Below are positions 11,455 to 21,269 of a DNA stretch of 64,000 nt, piece by piece (positions within the stretch are counted from its first letter, which is position 1; every line of letters begins with the position of its first letter). Under the pieces are notes generated by a model. That model worked only from the letters and a program-made list of their open reading frames with translations. It was not told where the DNA came from and searched no databases. A program made the position numbers and the translations under genes. This stretch comes from Saksenaea vasiformis B4078. Taxonomy: Eukaryota; Mucoromycota; Mucoromycetes; Mucorales; Saksenaeaceae. The stretch lies in NCBI GenBank assembly GCA_000697055.1, contig JNDT01001146.1:38318-102317 (forward strand), in the 5' to 3' direction.

Positions 11455-11700
11455 ATGGCGGATGTCCAGAAGTTTTGTAGATATGAGATTGTTTTCCGAA
11501 TCAAAAGATGACGAATAAATATACGTTTGAGCGGCCGCCGATGTTCGAAGAAATATGATCGATTGAAATGATCGCCGCTGTACAATAGCATAAACGCTTC
11601 TAAAGAGGACGCACTCATTTTATTTAGAAGGGGTCGTTTGAAAGAAATGACGTGTGATGTGTGAACACGCAGCATTTACTAAACTTTCGGACGTTCCGAT
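11455..11700 (-). repeat. inverted repeat, left arm (protein-like, with NotI site)
   Basis: On the minus strand this arm reads MLRVHTSHVISFKRPLLNK and ends KTISYLQNFWTSA. It is a diverged inverted copy of 13470-13715 and contains the shared GCGGCCGC. A 3-nt indel keeps the frame between the arms. It overlaps the 3' end of the Tc1 element. What the repeat belongs to is unknown. Confidence 0.55.
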
Positions 11701-12020
11701 GAGACACGACCATCCTCCCATCACAATATGCAACACTTTTTATTTCTTTTTTTCTTCATTGCGTTTGATGCAATACTACTGTGCAAATAAGAGGCATAAG
11801 GTATGTGCATGGTTAAAGCTTAGCGGAGTTTACTGAATTGCACGGAAACTTTCTTTCCTGCAGTGTATAAGAATACTCTGGGTAGACAGAGATTTTTTTT
11901 TTGAGAATATTAGCTAGTAGGACATTGCCTATCAAATTTGTTCCCTAAAAAAGATTCTTATCGTATTCTTTTATCAAATATTCTTATATAGAGTGTTTAC
12001 TGTAGTGTATCTGATTTTGT

Positions 12021-12273
12021 TATAGGGCGCTCCACTACGGGACGCTCCACTACGGGACGCTCCACTACAGGACATTCCACTATGGGACATTCCACTATGG
12101 GACATTCCACTATGGGACACTCCACTGTGAGACGCTTCGCAATTTCCGTACTACACTACGCCTGATTATGACAACTAGTGACACTTCTATTTTGCTATCT
12201 GCTCAGAATTTGGGGGGAATGGAGTGTCCCGTTGGAGTGTCCCGTTGGAGTGTCCGTAGTAATTCCCGATATA
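12021..12273. mobile_element. small MITE-like element with 15-bp tandem repeats
   Basis: The left side (12025-12128) is a tandem array of seven 15-bp units of the type GGGACRYTCCACTAY. The right side (about 12225-12273) carries GGAGTGTCCCGTT repeats and GAGTGTCCGTAGTAATTCCC, in inverse orientation to the left array. Together they form terminal inverted, repeat-rich ends around a ~100-bp core with no coding capacity. The right-end motif recurs at about 20685. It is interpreted as a non-autonomous DNA transposon. Confidence 0.5.
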
Positions 12274-12601
12274 TTAACGGTCTTCTTATGGACATAAGAG
12301 ACACCATACTCTTCTGTCATAGATGTTATAAACTTTTTGTAAACATCTGTTGAAACAGTTAACTCGGTAAACTCAGGCTTATATTGATAAGGGATTAAAG
12401 GTGTCGATTCCATGATAAACAGGACATAAGTAAATCGCTGCTCCATCACCGGCACGTCACTTCCTCGAACATGTGACCGGAATAAGAATCTAGGCCTAAA
12501 CAGCCCATACAAAAAAAGACATTTCCATTCCAAAAGAGCCCTAGCAACACAACGCAGTTTCTCTTTCTCAGTTTGATTTTGAAGACACCATGCAAGATGC
12601 G

Positions 12602-12933
12602 GATAGAAGACGAAGCTACCACGGCCGCAAGATCCCATCTTTTCAATGGAATTGATCCGTGGGTGTATGAAGCCTTTATGCCTTCCATACGTTTGCCTTT
12701 ACGCCAACCACAACAGCTTGTTGAACATTTGCTTTTCATTTCTATGAATTGTAAACCGAGCTACAGTGATCAACCTTGCAAAAGGATCCATATGAAGGAG
12801 TACGCCTATATGCCTATTATTGGCGTAAGTGATCTGGTTTGCGGTAAGCAAAAGAGAGGTGTGTGGGAGCCTTTATGCCTTCTGCCGTCTGCCTTTATGC
12901 CAGCTCTCTCGGCTGAGTAGTTTCCCTGAATAT
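12602..12933. repeat. 332-bp direct duplication, copy 1
   Basis: This block is repeated 413 bp downstream at 13015-13346. Reading the two copies side by side I count only two single-base differences (CAACAGC/CAGCAGC and GAGTAG/GAGGAG). Such identity implies a recent duplication or gene conversion. No known gene is recognised in it. Confidence 0.88.
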
Positions 12934-13014
12934 TGGCTACGGATACAGGAGGGTTTTCCAGCAAAAACGGCAAGTGTGAAAGCAGCTATACAAGAAGCTA
13001 GCCCAGGTGTTGCT

Positions 13015-13346
13015 GATAGAAGACGAAGCTACCACGGCCGCAAGATCCCATCTTTTCAATGGAATTGATCCGTGGGTGTATGAAGCCTTTATGCCTTCCA
13101 TACGTTTGCCTTTACGCCAACCACAGCAGCTTGTTGAACATTTGCTTTTCATTTCTATGAATTGTAAACCGAGCTACAGTGATCAACCTTGCAAAAGGAT
13201 CCATATGAAGGAGTACGCCTATATGCCTATTATTGGCGTAAGTGATCTGGTTTGCGGTAAGCAAAAGAGAGGTGTGTGGGAGCCTTTATGCCTTCTGCCG
13301 TCTGCCTTTATGCCAGCTCTCTCGGCTGAGGAGTTTCCCTGAATAT
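13015..13346. repeat. 332-bp direct duplication, copy 2
   Basis: Second copy of the block at 12602-12933. The TAG of copy 1 is GAG here, so a short ORF on the plus strand differs at its end between the copies. Confidence 0.88.
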
Positions 13347-13469
13347 CAGTTGCATCTCGGTGCTTTATTTTGTATAGCTGCTTGTTCAGATACAATATTG
13401 CATTTTCTATGGTCAGTAACAGCGTTGATTAGGATCTCGGTATAAGCAAGGGAGAATGGTCATGTCTCT

Positions 13470-13715
13470 CGGGACATCCGAAAGTTGAGTGAATGCTGCG
13501 TGTCCGCGTATCACACGCCATCTCTTTCAAAAGTCCCTTTTTAAATGAAACGAGTGTGTCCTCTTTAGAAACGTTTGTACTATCGTACAGCAGCGATCAT
13601 GTCAATCAACCATATTTCTTAGAACATCGGCGGCCGCTCAGACGTTGCATATTTATTCGTCATCTTTCGAATCGGAAAACGATTTCATATCTACAAAATT
13701 TCTGGACATCCGCCA
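13470..13715 (+). repeat. inverted repeat, right arm (protein-like)
   Basis: Partner of 11455-11700. It reads MLRVRVSHAISFKSPFLNE and ends KTISYLQNFWTSA on the plus strand. The arms are roughly 80-85% alike by eye and enclose the MITE and the 332-bp duplicates. Confidence 0.55.
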
Positions 13716-13893
13716 AAGATATTCCAAGGAACTATGACATACGGCAGACAACTGAAACCTGGAACTGATCGCATCGACTGACGACTCTACCGTTTTTCAT
13801 AACCACATCATCCCTATCGGACATCAAGGACCAACATCTAGTATCAACTGCATCACTTGTTAATTCACTGCATTAAAATTCCATTATCTCGAC

Positions 13894-13895
<2 letters not shown>

Positions 13896-13928
<33 letters not shown>
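13896..13928. repeat. (TA)n microsatellite
   Basis: An uninterrupted run of about 16 TA units in the spacer before the PD-(D/E)xK-like ORF. Confidence 0.95.
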
Positions 13929-13930
<2 letters not shown>

Positions 13931-14005
13931 AACACAACAAATGAATGCTTTACTTTCAATATGATCATTATCTGAGCGAAGTCTTCAACGACATAATGTC
14001 CAATA

Positions 14006-16190
14006 CTAATTTACAGGAAACTCTTCTTCCAATTCTTCTTCTTCAATAATCGATGCGCGACGTTTTCTCGACGGGGTGAAAAATACATTTGGTGATAAGC
14101 TCGGGTCATAGACGCTGGAACTGCTTTCGCTTCCTTCTGTAAAAATCAGCTGCTCCATAAATTGCCTGCTTTTGCTCTTGCTGACAGCCGGGAGGACAAT
14201 ATCAACAAGTTCCTCGTGATGATTACGCCAGACATATATATAATCAAGTGTCGGGCAAAAGCCAGCGATGTCGTCAATGGCAATGGGTAATATGAGTGCC
14301 GAAATTGGTTTCGAAATGTACGCATCCTGAAATTGTTTCACGAAAAACATGTAGCCGATAGCTCCTAATATGTAGCATGGATGATATTATTCTCCATATA
14401 TATAGCAAACTGAAATAAACATACCTGTCCAATCCATTCCGATACAGAACATCCTATCTTTTATCTCGTTTGGAACATCCTATGCGAGCAAACTTGTCAA
14501 AATAGCCTTGTTCATACGCCCATTCTTGCATTGTTGTGCAAGCGCCAAAGATACGGTGACACTCTCCTTTTTCCACTCGCTAGTACTCAACTCCACTCCG
14601 GTAGAGGCAACAATGAGATCAATCCTACGGCCAAAAGCGTTCATGCTGCCCCTTTTCCCGCCATCAAATCGTTTGTTTCTGTTGGCAATCTCTTTTGACG
14701 CTTGGCATATGTGTTTCCCAATATTAACTAGACTTTGGCTTCTAATAGAGAGAGCGTAACTCAATCCAAATACATACTCATCCATTTCCAATCTGCTGTC
14801 TCTAGTATAATATCCAGAACCTGTGCAAACTTTCGGTAACATGTGATCTCGCTTGGTTGCTTTCTGTGCTGCTTGCTGCATAAAGAATCCGAAAAGTTGT
14901 TTGTAATCGTCGCAATTACATCCAGCACTTCCACCTGCTCTGCATCGGGATTTTGTGACTCCAACAGCTCCAGTTTTTTTCTGCAGATCGCAATATCCAA
15001 TAACTTCTTCTGGAGACGACCATGCTCGTCCATCCCTTTCTATAAACATGCCGTTTAGAACGATTGTGATATGATTGGATATATATAAATAATACTGACT
15101 TTGATGACTTCCGAGAATAATACTTTTGACTCCTCCTGTAAACCTTTTGCAAGTTGTACCTTCACCGCAGACGCAGATAGCCAAAGGTTCTTGTCCTTGA
15201 TTTTCTCCTTGTATATCTTGTTGATTGTAGGATTTAAGCAATCCAAAATTCTTGACAAAATTTGCCTAATATAATTGGTCAGCATGGTTTTCCATATCGC
15301 TGAATCAATAAGCACCATACTTCAATGCAGACACTATCGGCACTTGAATACGTTTTTGTCGAAGCAAGCATGAAGCAAACATGTCAAGCTGACCACCTAA
15401 GGACTGGGGCTGGTATCCATTGACATATGATTGCAGCTCGGCTGCTTCCCCGATTGTCAATGCGCCATTCTTCAGCTGTTATAAATACATATTTTAATTC
15501 AAGACTGCCGCTTGGTCTTATGGTATTGGACACTTACCGCGTTAACTGGTAATTTGAAACACTTTTTCTCTGAAATCCTTTGACGTCATTTGTGCCATAG
15601 GCTGAGGTAGAAGTATATCACTGCCTTCACTATCATCTTGGTTGTTATCTTTACGACTTTCGTTGTCATCATCGTTGCTTTTTCATTATCTAGACATTGA
15701 CTTCAGTACAGATGCGTATCAATCACTCAACTGTCACTTAAGGAATGAGGATGGACTTGCTTTACCTTGGATCACTTGTAACGGACTATCTGAACCGCAT
15801 GAGATCTAGAGCATATGGTAAGTTTCATGCACTGATACACCAGCGCTTTGCTTGATCCTACATTTGAATCGCCATGAAGATGAAACGTGTTTGTAGAACG
15901 CGTCATATTGGCATGCCCAAAGTCAACCGCGTTGCGAGAGGCTGATTGCACTATTTCTGTTCTTCTGGCCTTGTTATTGTTGTCAAGTAAGCTCTGTGCT
16001 TTGGCCTTCATACTCGGCTTCGTAGAGTCTTCCACGATCTCTCTAAAATCCTTGTGTAGCAATCCGATTGCCTCTCTTATAGTCTTCTCAGGATATGCTT
16101 CTTGATAAGCTTTGATCGCTTCATCTTTCTTCCAATACTTGTAGTGTGTGTCTTTTTGAAATAATCCATTTTTCCTATGCAGATAAGCGT
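14006..16190 (-). pseudogene. PD-(D/E)xK-like ORF of unknown function, probably broken
   Basis: A chain of minus-strand reading segments looks like one multi-exon gene. The N-terminal part reads YKYWKKDEAIKAYQEAYP and DFREIVEDSTKPSMKAKAQ. A middle part has WKTMLTNYIRQILSRILDCL and LWLSASAVKVQLAKGLQEE. A later part has RLQKKLLDIAICRKKLELLE, then FGRRIDLIVASTGVELSTSE followed by WKK. The D-x-(L/I)... E-W-K pattern is what a PD-(D/E)xK nuclease core looks like. The tail is acidic (IIEEEELEEEF). Joining the segment near 14800 with that near 14750 needs a frame change that no clean intron explains, so the gene is probably decayed. Function is unknown; the nuclease idea is inference. Confidence 0.4.
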
Positions 16191-16234
16191 AAAAGGAACA
16201 TAAGTGTCAGGTGTGTGCTTATGAGGCTGCTGAG

Positions 16235-16310
16235 ATTACCATTTGGCTACACAGGAGCCGCTATTTGAATATCCGCCATTTGGCTCACCACCAAAACTGA
16301 GTGTATTGAG
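16235..16310. repeat. right inverted terminal-type repeat
   Basis: It contains GGAGCCGCTATTTGAATATC, then CGCCATTTGGCTCACC, the reverse complement of the block at 9783-9855 minus about 30 bp. The pair brackets a ~6.5-kb nested region. The end lies about 125 bp past the 3' end of the Fanzor remnant. Confidence 0.55.
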
Positions 16311-16434
16311 GCGAAGTCAGATGGCTTGGTTCTACACCACTCCTGAAAAAGTACCCAGTGTTAGCAAATAGAGTAGACATGTCAATAGCGTTTACCTAAG
16401 CAGTGTAAACATCCACGCGTTTTTGATAGGCGGA

Positions 16435-19400
16435 TCAATGTGGTGGCGGTTGTGGTTCGGTTGGGCTGAAAATCAATGGTCGCTCGCCAGAAAGGATACA
16501 TGACATAGAAATAGCATGTATATGTCGCGATGCATTGTGACCCTTTGCCAAATAGTTCCGCAACTTCTACAGCTCAGAACGCTATGCAAATGTTGATCTG
16601 CACCGATCGCAACGTTGTCCAATTCTTGGCCGCCACACTTTGAACATACTTGAGACGTACAGTATTCATCGACGTGTATGACCACCAAACGTCCCTCGCC
16701 TTCTGCTCGTTTGATCAGCCTTTGCAACGGTTTGCCAACCCGGCAGGTTCTGCCCCATATGAGTTCGTCCAGAGTTGGCGTTACCAAAAGAAATCAGGGG
16801 AACTTTGGAGTTGTCATTGTCAATAGGCGCCTTTTTCCATTTGCTATTGAATGCAACAAAAGTTAAATATCGATATACTGGAATAAACGAATAGTTACTC
16901 ACTTTTGCCTAACCGATCGCTCCATTTGGGGGCCACGTTGGAGTTGGTCAGGCGGTTTCCAACGCCTTTTGCGTCTTGTTCCGTCTGGTCTCACACTTTG
17001 CTGGTAGCTCTCGGGGGATAAACCTGAACGGCTTCCTTGAGCGCCACTGTAACTTCCGTATTTAACACCACCATCAGTTAGCACATTGACCAGCTCCGCA
17101 TCCATTCGCTGACGTCCCCCGATAATTGTTAAATTTCATTTGTTGGAAATCATTGTCGTAAAAACTGGACCAGCGTAGGAAAAACTTCAAGTTCCCTGCC
17201 AACATATTCCCGGATTCCTTCTAATGTCGACACCTTTGCTGTAGGCATACTTGACTCTACCGCACCAATACCGGCGTCATCTTTCTTTCGCTTTGTTTTT
17301 GCAACTGCTTTGTCGAATTCGGCACGCACGTAATATTCGGCGGAAGATATGCGGCGTACTCGTCAGCGCCGCTCTGCTCATCACGAGGTTCGTCAGATGA
17401 AGGCTCAGGAAGCTCCAGTGCTCCAATTGCGTCAACACTGGTGTAGGCGTCCAAGTTGCTCCCATCGCTGCCAACAAAAATCTCTCTCACGCCGGGGTCG
17501 ACGCCCCATAACCCTAAAGTATTCCAACTCCCATGGTTGGAAATCCTCAAAATCGAGGGCTGGCAGTACTTCATGATCGGGGATCTTCTTGTTGAACAAG
17601 ACGGATACCGCATACCCATCCGTGTCGATGCTATTGTTGAAAAACAACCCTGTATTCCTATATTTCGCCATCCAAATTTAAAAAAGTTAACGTTTTATAA
17701 TGTATAAGTGCTTCGTTCTTACCTATGCGGACCGTGACGGACTGTGGATAAGTCAAAGACATTAGTGAAAATGGGCAGCGGCATTAATGGATCGGTTGAG
17801 GTGTCCCTTCTCGGAATATAATCGCTGAGATCGGCTGCTCGAAGTAGCTGTCCTAAGGTCTGCTGGTCAATATGTATGTGCTTTCTAGTGAACTGGGACT
17901 TTGGGATCAGGGAGAAAAGACGTTCGGTCTTGGCTACGTGGTGCAATTCTGAACGGAATGTAAATGGCAACAGCTCTCTATTTCCGATACGATCCTCGAG
18001 ATAGACCCTAGAAACCTCGATTTGAACCTGTACCTCGTTCACTGCATCACGAAGCTGTTGCTGTATCCGAAAGGCGAAGTGGACGAAGAACTGGGGATAT
18101 CGGGGTAAAAGCGTTGTTGTTAAATGTTGTCTTGAGGACTCTTGGCCATCAGCAACGGTAAGGCCCCTAATTTCACGCAATAGTTCAGTATCACCAAATA
18201 CATTCCCCGTCATGGACATATGAGCAGCATAGTCTGCGTGTCGTCGAACACGATTAGCATCAGCAATGGCTTGATGATAGGTACTCATGGAGATCATCAA
18301 CACTTCGGTTGATGCATTGACGGAGATATTTGCTGATAGTACAGTCGGTGTTGCATCTTGATCGACTTCTGTCAAAGCCAACCCACGAGCGATCATAACT
18401 GGGTCATTATTTGGAGGCAACCATGGAGGATTCCATGCGCCAAGGAGAAATCAAAGTCGTCTGTATCCAGTAAGTTCAAGGCACCAATGATGGTATTCAA
18501 CGCATGTAAAACAGAGTCAATAAGAGCCATGATGGTAGGAATATGGTGAAATTGGAAAGAAGCTCCAGGGTGACCGCTTGAGTTCAAGATAGCTTGGGCC
18601 GCTTCAACAATTGCCGACCCCACTTGTACCAAGGCTCGAACAAGATCTATTCTTGCAACATTCAAGAGAGCTGAGAGCGATGAAACCGAGGTGTGTGCTT
18701 CAATAACTGTAAATATGGTTTCGAAATCAGTCGTTGTCTCATCCACTAGTCGTTCAACAGCGTCATTGGCATTATCCGCCATGCTTTCATCGATGTGAGT
18801 ACTATCCGGCCATACCGGAGGGAAGAGTACATCATCAGCACAAGTCTGATAGATAAATCTGGCCACCTTGTATGCATCATTTTTTCGAAGGTCCTAGGCA
18901 TCGATTAATATGAATATAACATGCGCTACAAGGTGGTCATTTACAGGAACTAGTTGCCGTAACCGCAATTTTAACGACGGTGTAGTGCACGCGTCAAAAT
19001 TCTCGACAATATTGTTGGTCATGCAAGTGCTATATGTTTCCGCTGTTGAAAAAAGCATATGGCTGGACCGTTGTTCGCCATGAATGGGTCGGACCCAGCA
19101 GGTTGGGAACTCGACAAGAAACTCTCGAAAGCTCAATGTCAGTATCCTCTCCGTTCGTCCGTGATAACCACAGTGTTTGTTATCTGCTGTCCCGTGATGA
19201 GCTGGAAAACCGAGTAGAAGAAATCTTTGCTGAAGGCCACTGCGGGTAACGGTTGCTGATCGTTCAGTTGCCGATACACAAAGAAATTGACAAACAAATG
19301 GCTCTTGATTACGACCTCCCGGTTGTAATCAACCACATCGTCATTCACGCTTATCAGAGTGTTTTTCTCAGAAGATGGTAGACTTATAAACTTGTCTAAA

Positions 19401-19785
19401 CTAGTTTTTCTGACAGTCTTTCGAACTTTGCCTACTTCCTGGCGAAGTTGCGCGATATTCCTTAGCTTCTGGTACGGGCAAGACGAGAGGAGCTCCTGTT
19501 ATGTGTTTTGGCGGTATCAAAGCTGTTGTTTCTCAAGCACGTGGGACACTGCGGACGAGGTTTCTGTACATCATCTTTCCATCGAAAGGAACGGGCAGTA
19601 CTCTTTTGCAACTTTTCGTCGGAAGTTTGCTTCCGCTTTTGCGCTCGTCTTCCAGCCGGCCGTGGACGTCGCTGCCTATTCGATGGGCCAGGTTGATCAT
19701 CGCTTTGATTGCCAATCTCTTGTTGGCATTCTTCTAACAAATCCATATTAGGATTCGTGTGAATATACTGCTCCTTCGTACTCAC
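16435..19785 (-). pseudogene. decayed Fanzor1-type RNA-guided nuclease gene
   Basis: Fanzors are eukaryotic relatives of transposon-encoded TnpB. The N-terminus at 19785 is basic and disordered and carries a CxxC (QCPTCLRNNSF). Later segments read NREVVIKSHLFVNFFVYRQL and STCMTNNIVENFDAC. Next come FFNNSIDTDGYAVSVLF and the RuvC-I-like WGVDPGVREIFVGSDG. These are followed by PLISFGNA, VDEYCTSQVCSKCGG with CRSCG (zinc ribbon) and an NASRHIHAIS RuvC-III-like end. Breaks include an in-frame TAG at 18894-18896 and frame changes near 19480, 18430, 17510, 16790 and 16545. One intron (~17630-17705) still splices cleanly. The acidic residue expected before NAS is missing (G-H-N-A-S). It is therefore a dead copy. 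Confidence 0.75.
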
Positions 19786-20337
19786 TCTCTTCTGCCGCTA
19801 ACTGCTTTTTTAGCCATTTTTTATATAGAATTATATCTCGGCGAGACATTCCTTCGTAACTGGTCAATCGTAGTGAATCCATAAGTTTTTGAAAATGAGA
19901 GCTCTGACAGGCGGGAGAGGGAAAGAGTGGGAAGGTACAGGGAAAAGCCCTTGATAAGAAAGTTGTCTTTTCTTCCAGTCAGAAACCAATCATCCAGAAA
20001 AGAAAATAGTCTTTCCAATATATCAGAAACCGATCACGCAGAAAGACGTCCTTTGTTTCATCTGATACTGTGAAATCCGAGTAAGCTTCAAAAGAATGAA
20101 AAACATGTATAACAAAAATAGTCCTTGAAAGGGATCTTTGTAGTTTCGTGAAGTGTCGTGATAATAAGACATAGGAGATTTTCCGCGAGAAGGACCAATG
20201 GTCGAAGTGTAAAAACACTTACTAAGCTGCGTCGTTTTCCCGTCTTTTGCTGTACTATGCAACACATTTGGTCATTGTACTTTACGCGAAGTATTATTTT
20301 GAAGGGAATTGCTATAGACACTCAAGCGTCTGCATCT
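19786..20337. other. spacer upstream of the Fanzor remnant
   Basis: No gene recognised. A short internal repeat (CAGAAACCAATCA / CAGAAACCGATCA with AGAAAAG) occurs near 19980-20040. Confidence 0.35.
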
Positions 20338-20670
20338 TAGGTACACTCATGTAACATAATTTAGAGAACTGTTAGATAGATAGCTTAGAATTGTCTAATG
20401 AAGTCTGATCGTATGCAAATACTAACAAGTGTTTGATTCTCCATGGATCGGCTGTTTGGGCTTAAATAGACGAACGGGATGATATCTGCATGTAGGCGCT
20501 CGATGAGGGCTTAACAGGCAGACATTCAGCTCATAGGCACTCATCTTATGGACGTTGGCTTCAGGGATACCCACGCCTTGGCTTTTATTTGAGCACGGAC
20601 ATACTTGCATAAAAATTCGGAAAGACCTTTGCACAGCCGCAGGCGAAAACGCGTTACATGAGTGTCCCTA
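20338..20670. mobile_element. 333-bp MITE with TA duplication
   Basis: Inverted ends TAGGTACACTCATGTAAC (20338) and GTTACATGAGTGTCCCTA (20653-20670) match with one mismatch over 18 bp. They are bounded by TA on each side, as expected of a Tc1/mariner-type non-autonomous element. The core has no coding character. A GAGTGTCCGTAGTAATTCCC motif shared with the 12.2-kb MITE lies just outside the right end. Confidence 0.68.
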
Positions 20671-21269
20671 AGGGGGAGATTCTGAGTGTCCGTAGTAATT
20701 CCCTATTTTGAACCTGTTTGTGAGCAGCAAAGATCTAGCTCGTAGGTTTAAGTTCCTGAGATTATTTGTAGCTGTGGGTCTATGTTGTTAGCTAACTACC
20801 AAAATAAAAGAATAAACGTATTCTCTGGTGACTTTTGCACCTTCAAAGGGACTGAGTTTTTCAATTCGGGGCTTGGTTCTAATCATTCCATCGCCGGGAG
20901 TTGAAATTATATACAGCGACAAACAAATAATAACGACTGTATAATATAGACAAAAGCAGAAAACTTAAACACAAAGAAGGTTTTGAGAGCAAGGTTCGCC
21001 AGGAAAAGTTACTTTGTTGCCAATCTTGTTCTCCTTCACTTTTACCATGGTAACCGTTCGCTTGTTCTGCCAAAACGAAAAGTTTACTTTTATCGCTTAT
21101 TTTTGTTTTGCTGATCCGCCCATTGATCTAAAACCCATACCACGATAAGAAAGACATGCGGTGTTAAATTCATGAACAGAGATTTTTTTATTCGCTTTGT
21201 TTTTCCCAATTTCCCATCTTTTTCTTCTTCTCTCTTTTTTTTTTTTTATTTCTCGACTTGTAATACATC
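20671..21269 (+). promoter_or_regulatory. upstream region of the pyruvate kinase gene
   Basis: The last 40 bp before the ATG form a strong pyrimidine tract (CTTCTTCTCTC followed by a long T run), as common just upstream of highly expressed fungal genes. No other gene is supported in this interval. Confidence 0.4.

Larger units (their letters stand above)
10272..11853 (+). mobile_element. Tc1-like transposon with inverted repeats
   Basis: Near-identical 31-bp inverted repeats lie at 10272-10302 and 11823-11853, sharing CCGTGCAATTCAGTAAACTC. They flank a complete Tc1-type transposase. The outermost ends are less certain because the left side has extra, non-matching bases outside the repeat. 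The element has inserted into the 3' side of a decayed transposase-like ORF, making a nested arrangement. The intact ORF and well conserved ends suggest recent activity. Confidence 0.8.

Noticed and set aside
12573..13342. Paired 111-115-residue ORFs as a duplicated gene
   Set aside because: They are the open frames within the 332-bp duplication. No family or splice support, so annotated only as repeats.
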